Part shown: positions 8,625 to 13,932 of the stretch, one piece after another | How positions within the stretch are numbered: the stretch's first letter is position 1 | How the letters are laid out: each line of letters opens with the position of its first letter | Assembly (NCBI GenBank): GCA_009911065.1 | Contig: QXWR01000042.1 | Location: forward strand, 1-44,698 | Length of the DNA: 44,698 bases | Origin: Clostridiaceae bacterium | GTDB taxonomy: Bacteria > Bacillota > Clostridia > Lachnospirales > Lachnospiraceae | Direction of reading: 5' to 3' | Position numbers and translations under genes: made by a program | The notes under the pieces: model-generated | The model's input: the letters and a program-made list of their open reading frames with translations, nothing else | Database searches by the model: none | What the model was told of the DNA's origin: nothing

Positions 8625-9093
8625 TCAAACACACCGGAACAAAAAAGCTTCCCTGCATGGCATCTGCTGTTATTAAGCCCGGTTTCCCGGACTGATTATA
8701 ATTTTATTTGAGCGTTTTCCTGTGTTCTTCCCAGACCCGTTCCCTGCCCCGGTTTCTCTTTCCTGGGGCGTTTTCTCCGGCAAGGCACGCGAAAATGCAC
8801 ACTCAGTACCGGGTATCAATCTGGGCAGGCTATGAAATTTTCAAGGTACGGCGAAAGGGAAAATCTTTGAATTGCAGTAATTGGATTTTTTCAGAAATGT
8901 TACCCCTTCACTAATCGCAGACTGGAGAGGGGAAAATGTAAGTAGTTTGGAAAATTTTTTGAAATTTTTTGAATATCCGATAGAAAACATATAGAATCGA
9001 ACCATTGATTGGTTTATGATAAGGCTGTCTGCAGAAAAATACCCTGCTCATAGTTTTATAGACTGACATTTTAAAGAAAAGAAGGTGGATGGG
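8625..9093. other. Intergenic region between divergent ICE genes
   Basis: No protein-coding gene is convincing here. It contains a TATAAT at 8695-8700 on the minus strand that could serve the adhesin transcript, a CCGG-GAAA-CCGG small stem just downstream of it, and at the other side a plus-strand promoter at 8969-8997. The 67-residue minus ORF across 8911-9114 lacks coding character. Confidence 0.5.
8969..8997 (+). promoter_or_regulatory. Promoter with AATATCCGA operator half-site
   Basis: TTGAAT (8969-8974) and TAGAAT (8992-8997) are spaced by exactly 17 bases and point to the 36-residue gene at 9094. The motif AATATCCGA (8972-8980) overlaps the -35 box. The same nine bases recur at two other promoters to the right, so this is probably a regulator-binding site. 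Confidence 0.6.
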
Positions 9094-9204
9094 ATGGATG
9101 CTATGAAATGGCATAAATACAGTTCCTTTCTAATGCTGGCCAGCGCATTGGTCTGTATCTATTCCGGGCATAAGATAGTGGGAAAGAACAAAACGGAGAA
9201 ATAA
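9094..9204 (+). CDS. 36-residue membrane peptide
   Basis: A short gene encoding MDAMKWHKYSSFLMLASALVC followed by IYSGHKIVGKNKTEK. It has one hydrophobic segment (about residues 10-24) and a basic C-terminus. The start ATG at 9094 follows GAAGGTGG; the in-frame ATG at 9103 is possible. A 17-spaced promoter lies upstream and a strong terminator directly downstream, so it is a self-contained transcription unit, which supports reality despite its size. It resembles small single-pass proteins often found in clostridial ICEs. A role in membrane signalling or as a toxin-like peptide is conceivable, but nothing in the sequence decides it. Confidence 0.65.
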   Translation: MDAMKWHKYSSFLMLASALVCIYSGHKIVGKNKTEK

Positions 9205-9205
9205 T

Positions 9206-9250
9206 AAAAGGGAAGCGGCCAGTATCAAAATACCTGCCTGCTTCCCTTTT
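9206..9250 (+). terminator. Rho-independent terminator
   Basis: AAAAGGGAAGC (9206-9216) pairs perfectly with GCTTCCCTTTT (9240-9250), directly after the TAA at 9202-9204. The A- and T-tracts at both sides make it usable in both directions, so it may also stop leftward transcription from the gene ending at 9341. Confidence 0.8.
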
Positions 9251-9340
9251 CTATCCTCATTTACCATATGCTATGCTTCTATTGATGAAACAGTCATTGC
9301 TTCTCCCCTTCCGGTTCTGCTTCTGGTTTCCCCCACCTTT

Positions 9341-9580
9341 TCAAGATCTCATATGCCTTCTCATACACGCATTCTCACAGGTCATGTCATTTGCCGATGA
9401 TAATAAGTCAGACGCCCCGTCAGGGTTATACTTCAATGCGATCTTCTCAAATTCATTATATGTTGCCTCCAGGCGTTCATTATAATCCCTTTCGTCAGGC
9501 TCCGGGGGCAGGCCGTAGATTAAATAATCCGCCAGTCCCCTCATCGTAGCTTTTTCAAATATTTTTGCCGCAATCTTCAT
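9341..9580 (-). CDS. Small ICE protein of unknown function, 3' end probably frameshifted
   Basis: From the ATG at 9580 (ribosome site AAAGGATGG) the frame gives 79 residues beginning MKIAAKIFEKATMRGLADYL. It includes the PPEPDERDYNERLEATYNEFEK region and ends CENACMRRHMRS. The final residues look unnatural. A different frame continues with VYEKAYEILKRWGKPEAEPEGEKQ and stops at 9294, which reads as a proper helical tail. Loss of 1 or 4 bases in the GCGTGTATG stretch would explain it. The first 25 residues of the longer ORF (to 9655) run through the promoter and are not used. It is transcribed from a strong promoter divergent from the HTH regulators. Function unknown. Confidence 0.65.
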   Translation of the reverse strand: MKIAAKIFEKATMRGLADYLIYGLPPEPDERDYNERLEATYNEFEKIALKYNPDGASDLLSSANDMTCENACMRRHMRS

Positions 9581-9626
9581 AAGCAACCATCCTTTCCCTA
9601 TATGCTCGGTTTTCCATACATATTTG

Positions 9627-9655
9627 ATTATACTCGGATATTCGTACATTTTCAA
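9627..9655 (-). promoter_or_regulatory. Leftward sigma-A promoter in divergent control region
   Basis: Read on the minus strand: TTGAAA (9655-9650), a 17-base spacer and TATAAT (9632-9627). This near-consensus promoter faces the gene starting at 9580. An inverted repeat fills its spacer and -35 box, so occupancy by a repressor would shut it off. Confidence 0.75.
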
Positions 9656-9662
9656 TATCCGA
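9634..9662. promoter_or_regulatory. Operator: TCGGATATT / AATATCCGA inverted repeat
   Basis: TCGGATATT (9634-9642) and AATATCCGA (9654-9662) are perfect reverse complements with 11 bases between. They lie between divergent genes and inside the leftward promoter. A single AATATCCGA is found at 8972-8980 and again at 9947-9955, both in promoter regions. The small HTH proteins encoded just to the right are the obvious candidate binders; that link is inference. Confidence 0.65.
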
Positions 9663-9704
9663 CCATAAGACTACACTGGTTAAAAATGACAGGAGTACAG
9701 AAAA

Positions 9705-9920
9705 ATGATCAGCTACGAACCACTTTTCAGAACTATGAAAGAGAAAGACACTTCATCATACGCACTGTTCAAGCAAGGCTTCCCAAAAGCAACCTACTAT
9801 TCCATCCGGAAGGGAAACAGCGTCAGCACAAATACCATCGACCATTTATGCCGGCTCTTAAAATGCCCTGTATCCGATGTGATGGAATATATCGAGGATG
9901 AAACTATCCCTTCCGCTTAG
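9705..9920 (+). CDS. Small XRE-like HTH regulator (first of tandem pair)
   Basis: A 71-residue protein that is essentially one Cro/C1-type helix-turn-helix: MISYEPLFRTMKEKDTSSYAL, the turn region GFPKATYYSIRKGNSVSTNT, and the LCRLLKCPVSDVMEYIED helix typical of small XRE proteins. It probably binds DNA as a dimer and controls the ICE promoters around it. Start ATG at 9705, with AGGAG 9 bases upstream. The preceding DNA carries an operator-like inverted repeat. The next gene is a close paralogue, and both share the same upstream motif, so the pair arose by tandem duplication including the promoter. Confidence 0.85.
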   Translation: MISYEPLFRTMKEKDTSSYALFKQGFPKATYYSIRKGNSVSTNTIDHLCRLLKCPVSDVMEYIEDETIPSA

Positions 9921-9946
9921 ATATGTATGCTTTTTCGTACATACTC

Positions 9947-9955
9947 AATATCCGA
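9947..9955 (+). promoter_or_regulatory. Operator half-site AATATCCGA before second HTH gene
   Basis: The segment TTCGTACAT-AC-TCAATATCCGAG-CATA (9934-9960) closely copies the segment upstream of the first HTH gene (TTCGTACATTTTCAATATCCGA). The left half of the inverted repeat is missing here, leaving the single AATATCCGA. TTCGTA and CATATT at 17-base spacing form a weak promoter for the gene at 9990. Confidence 0.55.
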
Positions 9956-9989
9956 GCATATTGGTATGATGGTAATAAGAGGTGTGAGC

Positions 9990-10202
9990 ATGATTAGTTA
10001 CAAGCCCTTATTCCAGACCATGAAAGAAAAAGGAATCAGCTCCTATGAGCTTGAAAAGCGTGGGTTCCCACGCTCTACTTATTATGCACTCAAACACGGA
10101 AAAGGGATCACCACAAACTCCATCAACCATCTCTGCGCTATCCTCCATTGCAGCGTATCTGACATCATTGAATATATGGAGGATACCACAGAACTTTTTT
10201 AA
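9990..10202 (+). CDS. Small XRE-like HTH regulator (second of tandem pair)
   Basis: A 70-residue paralogue of the upstream regulator: MISYKPLFQTMKEKGISSYEL, GFPRSTYYALKHGKGITTN and LCAILHCSVSDIIEYMEDTT align without gaps to the first copy. The substitutions fall largely on surface and recognition-helix positions (KATYYSIRKGNS versus RSTYYALKHGKG), so the two may read different bases. The ATG at 9990 follows AGAGGTG; the longer frame from 9927 runs through promoter sequence and was not chosen. Expected role: repressor or anti-repressor of ICE genes. No C-terminal ligand or peptidase domain is present. Confidence 0.85.
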   Translation: MISYKPLFQTMKEKGISSYELEKRGFPRSTYYALKHGKGITTNSINHLCAILHCSVSDIIEYMEDTTELF

Positions 10203-10239
10203 AAACCGGACAAAAGCAGTCTGTATCGTCTGCCCTCCC

Positions 10240-10263
10240 ACTTTGCGACACGATGCCGCAAAG
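10240..10263. promoter_or_regulatory. Degenerate ACTTTGCGACAC palindrome
   Basis: CTTTGCG (10241-10247) and CGCAAAG (10257-10263) flank ACACGATGC. It matches the left half of the two better palindromes near 12136 and 12206 (ACTTTGCGACAC) and is probably a weaker copy of the same binding site. It lies between convergent genes, unlike the other two. Confidence 0.45.
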
Positions 10264-10280
10264 CAGAAGAACTTCCTGTA

Positions 10281-10736
10281 TTAAAAATACCCTCCTTGTA
10301 TGCCCTGTTCCTTCAAAATACCGCCCAATTCTTCTAATATCCGTTTACGGCGGTTCTGTATGGTCTTTCTGCTGCAGTTACATATTTTTGCCGCATCTGT
10401 GACAGTAGTTTCCTTAAAATACAGCAAGTCGATCAATGCAGCGTCTATCTTCGGCAGTTTCCCTAACGCTTCCCTTACTTTATCCCGGCAGAGATTCCTC
10501 AGCGCCGTTTCTTCCAGCCCGTCCCGGACACAGGATGGAAGCCCCCGGCTTATCTCTTTTTCCTCCAGCTCATCCAGGCTGTAAACTCCATGTTTCCTGC
10601 TTTTCTCATCCTGGTACCTTTCCCTTCTCCGGGATTGATACCACTCCAGATAGACTTCCCGGCTGACCTCAACCAGCGTCCCATCCCCCATCCGCAGCAC
10701 ATAGCAGTCCCGCTCCTTCGGTTTGCGTCCTCTCAT
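10281..10736 (-). CDS. Sigma-factor-like HTH protein of the ICE
   Basis: A 151-residue protein starting MRGRKPKERDCYVLRMGDGT, with a C-terminal helix-turn-helix resembling sigma-70 region 4 (LIDLLYFKETTVTDAAKICN and CSRKTIQNRRKRILEELGGIL, about residues 103-143). The N-terminal half (VSREVYLEWYQSRRRERYQDEKSRKHGVYSLDELEE) is common to a family of ICE proteins annotated as sigma-70 factors. It lacks a clear region 2, so it may act as a regulator rather than a full sigma factor. The ATG at 10736 overlaps the TGA of the upstream sigma-like gene (ATGA). The longer frame back to 11015 is arginine/glycine-rich shadow and was not used. Confidence 0.8.
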   Translation of the reverse strand: MRGRKPKERDCYVLRMGDGTLVEVSREVYLEWYQSRRRERYQDEKSRKHGVYSLDELEEKEISRGLPSCVRDGLEETALRNLCRDKVREALGKLPKIDAALIDLLYFKETTVTDAAKICNCSRKTIQNRRKRILEELGGILKEQGIQGGYF

Positions 10737-11389
10737 TGCGCTGCCCCGCTGTCTGCCATGCCGCAAGGGAAGCCGTGACTGCACCGCAGATTTTTTTTTC
10801 GGATTTTCCTGACCGCATGGATGAGCGCATCCCTTACTGCCACACGGCTCACCCCTAGTTCTTCTGCAATCTGCATCTGGTTTTTTTCCTGCAGGTAATA
10901 TCTGCAGACAATTATTTTCTGCTTTTTTGTAAGCGTCTGCAGCATTTCCTCCACAGTTTCCCGCTCCACCAGATTTTCTATGACGGTTCGGGCCGTATCC
11001 TCCATTACCGCCCATTCCCCGGACACAGCGCTGTAAGAAACATTCCGGCTCCGCTCCCGTTCTTCCCGGTTCCGGTTCAGCCGGTCCTCACCCTCTAAAA
11101 TAAGCCTCAGATACCATTTCTTCCTATCAAAGTACTGCTCTGGCAAATGGACGTTATCCCCATCCGACAGGTAAAAATAACCCCGGCACGGATGAAGGGA
11201 AAACACGGTAGAACGGTTTCCCACCTGATAAAGCACACAGCCATCCCGGTAAACGGATAGTTCCGCTTCCCCTCCAAACTGCTCCCTTGCGATTATTTCC
11301 CCGGAGTTCCGAAGCTGCCTTGCCGTTGGCAGCTTCTCCCTGTCCCCAGGCACATTTACAGCCTGTTTCAATTCCTGCAATGTCAGCAT
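10733..11389 (-). CDS. Sigma-70 region 4-like ICE regulator
   Basis: A 218-residue protein with an N-terminal beta-rich part (EAELSVYRDGCVLYQVGNRSTVFSL) and a C-terminal sigma-70 region 4 helix-turn-helix: LTKKQKIIVCRYYLQEKNQM then QIAEELGVSRVAVRDALIHAVRKIRKK, about residues 154-199. The ESR helix (SRVAVRDALIHAV) is the predicted recognition helix. It probably binds promoter DNA or RNA polymerase to switch ICE genes. The ATG at 11389 has AAAGGCGG as ribosome site. The end overlaps the next sigma-like gene by 4 bases, so both proteins are co-made. The last 15 residues are low-complexity and may be dispensable. Confidence 0.8.
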   Translation of the reverse strand: MLTLQELKQAVNVPGDREKLPTARQLRNSGEIIAREQFGGEAELSVYRDGCVLYQVGNRSTVFSLHPCRGYFYLSDGDNVHLPEQYFDRKKWYLRLILEGEDRLNRNREERERSRNVSYSAVSGEWAVMEDTARTVIENLVERETVEEMLQTLTKKQKIIVCRYYLQEKNQMQIAEELGVSRVAVRDALIHAVRKIRKKNLRCSHGFPCGMADSGAAQ

Positions 11390-11741
11390 ATATGACCGCC
11401 TTTCTGCCCGAAGGCTGCGGGCGGCCCAAAGCTGGCATCACAGGAATTGCTGATACGGCAGAAAGCAGTAAAATTAAGCTCCCGGCCCGCCCGTTTTTTT
11501 TAACGGGAGCCTGAAACCCCTTTTACTGCCTTTGCCAGTCCGTATCTTAATTTTTTCTTTCCCCGGTAATCCCGGTCTTTTTATCTGCTATCCTCCTTTC
11601 CCCAGTGCGTCCTCCTGTGTCTGCCCATCTTTGATAGTTCCAGTGTAACAGCCACGCTCCCCATTTACCCCCAACATATATGTGGAGATTTTCAGAAAGG
11701 ACAACATATTTGTGGAATCTGGTAAATCGTGGTAAACCACA
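11390..11741. other. Structured leader and repeat region between ICE regulators
   Basis: No gene is convincing. It holds three structures. CTTTCTGCC (11400-11408) pairs with GGCAGAAAG (11457-11465), and on the minus transcript the first-named arm overlaps the ribosome site of the sigma-like gene. GCTCCCG and CGGGAGC (11479-11510) enclose CCCGTT/AACGGG around a run of T. The sequence CAACATATATGTGGA (11672-11686) is repeated as CAACATATTTGTGGA (11702-11716), exactly 30 bases apart. The minus ORF 11588-11806 spans these repeats and looks like chance. Confidence 0.5.
11672..11716. repeat. Two 15-bp direct repeats, 30 bp apart
   Basis: CAACATATATGTGGA and CAACATATTTGTGGA differ at one base; each has a near-palindromic core (ACATATATGT in the first). 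The 30-base spacing places them on the same DNA face. Located just downstream of the XRE regulator gene; a regulator-binding pair is the simplest reading. Confidence 0.55.
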
Positions 11742-12098
11742 TCACCTGCATTGCCGCAGCCCATCGACCAATGCCTCCATCGTCTGTAAAACCACTGTCT
11801 GCTCACTCTGCCTTAAATGCCGGATGCGGCAGAACATCTCCCGGCACTGGCCGTCCCCCTCCTTTGCCTTTCCGCCTGCGCCAAGAAGCTCGTTCGCATC
11901 CACGCCGAGTATCTGCACCATTTTTATAAATATCTCTATGGACATCGCAGACTGCCCGCCCTCAATGCGGCTGACTGTGTTTGCGCTGATCCCCGCCTGT
12001 TCCGCAACCTTCTCCTGCGACATGCTGATCGCCTGCCTCCGGTCACGGATGCGGTTGCCTAATTCAATCAAGTCCTGCGACACTGCACGGTTGCCCAA
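11742..12098 (-). CDS. XRE-family transcriptional regulator
   Basis: A 118-residue regulator with a standard XRE helix-turn-helix at about residues 10-64: LGNRIRDRRQAISMSQEKVA, EQAGISANTVSRIEGGQSAM and IEIFIKMVQILGVDANELL. A short C-terminal helical part (REMFCRIRHLRQSEQTVVLQ) probably dimerises. The start is TTG at 12098, with AGGAGGTGCAGA directly upstream, which decides it. Two copies of a 25-base near-palindrome lie 38 and 108 bases upstream and are likely operators for autoregulation. It would be an ICE master-type repressor candidate, although no peptidase partner such as ImmA is next to it. Confidence 0.88.
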   Translation of the reverse strand: MGNRAVSQDLIELGNRIRDRRQAISMSQEKVAEQAGISANTVSRIEGGQSAMSIEIFIKMVQILGVDANELLGAGGKAKEGDGQCREMFCRIRHLRQSEQTVVLQTMEALVDGLRQCR

Positions 12099-12135
12099 TC
12101 TGCACCTCCTTCCCGGTCTAAAATCATTTCCCTGG

Positions 12136-12160
12136 ACTTTGCGACACCGTGTCGTAAAGT
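12136..12160. promoter_or_regulatory. Operator palindrome, copy 1
   Basis: ACTTTGCGACAC, a single C, then GTGTCGTAAAGT: 12-base arms with one mismatch. It lies upstream of the TTG-started XRE gene. The identical core recurs at 12206-12230, exactly 70 bases away, with a degenerate form at 10240-10263. Confidence 0.65.
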
Positions 12161-12205
12161 TCCTGATCCGCCCTCTGCCATCCTGCTATCAGGTTTTATC
12201 CTGAT

Positions 12206-12230
12206 ACTTTGCGACACCGTGTCGTAAAGC
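12206..12230. promoter_or_regulatory. Operator palindrome, copy 2
   Basis: Same sequence as copy 1 except the last base (C instead of T). It sits between copy 1 and the terminator of the preceding membrane-protein gene, in the presumed promoter zone of the XRE regulator. Confidence 0.65.
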
Positions 12231-12238
12231 CGGACAAC

Positions 12239-12268
12239 AAAAAAACAGCCGTATCCCAAGCTGTTTTT
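12239..12268 (-). terminator. Rho-independent terminator after membrane-protein gene
   Basis: AAAAACAGC (12241-12249) pairs with GCTGTTTTT (12260-12268) around a 10-base loop; A- and T-tracts flank the stem. On the minus strand it closes the parAB-repA-membrane protein transcript before the XRE regulator promoter. Confidence 0.7.
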
Positions 12269-12328
12269 GCGGATTATTATTCTTTTTACACCTTACTGCC
12301 TGTTCCTTCTGATTCCCCTGCGCTTATC

Positions 12329-12685
12329 TCATATCCGGCAGGGTTTTCCCGCCAGCTTATTTACCGTCCAGCGGATCACTGCCACAACTGCCTTCACAAA
12401 ATATACTGCCGCCGCCAGCAGTCTCCAAATAAGCACGATCCCTCCGATCACGCCGCCTGCAAGCACATTGAGAAACAGGATTCCCACTGTTGCGCCAATA
12501 TCATATCCTTTCGGAATAATCCAGAAAAACATCCTGTGAATCCCGAATGGAACTCCCATAAACCACCACAGTTTCAGATAATCGCACCCGCTCCCCTCCA
12601 TGCACAGCGGACGGAACAGCACCGCCAAAAATAATGCCGATACGACAGGGACTATGACATATTTTACAAATTCACTTACTTTCAT
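12329..12685 (-). CDS. ICE membrane protein (DUF6050-like)
   Basis: A 118-residue integral membrane protein. Hydrophobic segments are visible at about 9-26 (VIVPVVSALFLAVLF), 38-58 (LWWFMGVPFGIHRMFFWIIP), and 62-98 (IGATVGILFLNVLAGGVIGG continuing into IVLIWRLLAAAVYFVKAVVAVI). The pattern KLWWFMGVPFGIHRMFFWIIP-KGYD matches small proteins that follow repA in clostridial ICEs; the DUF6050 label is from memory. The ATG at 12685 was chosen because AGGAAAGGT lies upstream; the longer frame to 12742 has no ribosome site. Role unknown; possibly membrane tethering of partition or transfer functions. Confidence 0.7.
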   Translation of the reverse strand: MKVSEFVKYVIVPVVSALFLAVLFRPLCMEGSGCDYLKLWWFMGVPFGIHRMFFWIIPKGYDIGATVGILFLNVLAGGVIGGIVLIWRLLAAAVYFVKAVVAVIRWTVNKLAGKPCRI

Positions 12686-13212
12686 ACCTTTCCTCCAATC
12701 TGTATCTGTCTCCAGTATAACATGCCAACTATGCCAAAACAATTTTTTACATAAACACTAAACACCCGTTCACGCTTCTCTCATCCACTCCCATACAGAT
12801 CGTGGTTCACCTCCGCCGTATAATAATTGCTTATGGTCAACGGGGCATTATACAGCGTCGTCAAAAGATACGCCTTGATATTGCCCACTTTCGTCGTATT
12901 TGCACCCAGGCAGGTCAGGATATACTCCATATGCTCATGGTTCAGCTTCATAAACCGGTTCTTGACGATTGCCGCCGGCTTTTCCACCCCTGCAATCCGC
13001 ACTGTGACATTGTCCGGCAGCAACATCACCTCCACCATCAACTCCACCAGCTCATCCACATCCTCCCTCCTGTGATAGCGTCCGTCCTGAAAACACTCGT
13101 AGGAAATGTGTTCCCGAATAATATCACGGTATGCGTCCATCTCCTCCATCACATCCGGATCTGTTCCCTGGATAGATGGATTGGACGGGATAAGATTGGG
13201 ATAGATAGCTGA

Positions 13213-13321
13213 TCCACCAGAATCAGTATCGTTAAGATCAGTTTCACTATACTCTATTTCACTAAATTCAGTATCACTTAAATCAGTATTGTTAATATCA
13301 GTATTATTAGAGTATGATTTT
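13213..13321. other. AT-rich stretch beside iterons
   Basis: A run of related short words (CAGTAT, TTAATATCAGTATTATTAG, TCAGTATCACTTAAATCAG) that encodes the Asn/Thr/Asp/Ser-rich NNTDINNTDLSDTEFSE segment of RepA. It directly adjoins the 23-bp palindrome array. In RepA_N replicons the origin lies inside rep, so this could be the unwinding region; that is inference. Confidence 0.5.
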
Positions 13322-13551
13322 GGAACTTCTTGAAGTCTGTTTTCCATACCTCTTGAAGTATGATTTTCGCATTTCTTGAAGTCTGTTTTTGGAACTTCTT
13401 GAAGTCTGTTTTTGGAACTTCTTGAAGTCTGTTTTTCATACTTCTGGAAGTATGATTTTCATACTTCTTGAAGTATGATTTTGGAACTCCTTGAAGTTCA
13501 TTTTCCATACTTCTGGAAGTATGATTTTCATACTTCTGTGAATTTCCGGCG
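13322..13551. repeat. Ten-unit 23-bp palindromic iteron array inside repA
   Basis: The dyad centre (T-x-GAAG) recurs at about 13332, 13355, 13378, 13401, 13424, 13447, 13470, 13493, 13516 and 13539, exactly every 23 bases. Units read GGAACTTCTTGAAGTCTG or CATACTTCTGGAAGTATG (the latter a perfect dyad around TG), with a TTTTT/ATTTTC link. The last unit is decayed. Since 23 is not a multiple of three, the coding frame returns every three units (69 bases, 23 residues), and each of the three frames encodes the same cyclic peptide. Position and form match origin iterons of RepA_N replicons. Confidence 0.85.
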
Positions 13552-13932
13552 TTTTCCGGCTCTTTTTCTTCCCCTTCCGGTCTTTCCTTTATAATAAAAT
13601 TCTTCACATAGATTACATTTGGCTTTCCCAACCCCAGGCGTTTCTTCTCTATCAGCCCAATCCCTTTTTCCGAATCAAGTTCAGCCAGGTTCTTAATCGC
13701 TTTCTGCTTACTGCAATTCAACAGTTCCATCACATCTTCCACCGTAAAGATAATATACACCCTGTCTTCTTCGTCAAACCACCGGTTCTTTATGCTGAGG
13801 CTCATACGGTCTAATAATAGACCGTATAAAACCTTTGCTTCACAGGAAAGGGACTTAAATCATTCTGCAGTGAACAGAACTTTTGGAATCCGGTAAAATG
13901 TATACTGCTCCGCTTCCATGCCCCGGTAATAA

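Noticed and set aside
8911..9114. 67-residue minus ORF
   Set aside because: It covers a plus-strand promoter and the start of the 36-residue gene and has no ribosome site.
10737..11015. N-terminal extension of the 151-residue sigma-like protein
   Set aside because: It is an out-of-frame shadow of the upstream sigma-like gene; the ATGA overlap at 10733-10736 gives the natural start.
11588..11806. 72-residue minus ORF after the XRE gene
   Set aside because: It crosses the 30-base-spaced repeats and overlaps the XRE 3' end in another frame; composition is not protein-like.
13322..13551. CRISPR array
   Set aside because: The 23-base units abut each other with no unique spacers, lie inside a coding region and have no cas genes nearby; they are iterons.
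13860..13862. Selenocysteine or recoded TGA in repA
   Set aside because: No SECIS-like stem directly follows, and the 3' half of the gene is frameshifted as well; simple decay is more likely.
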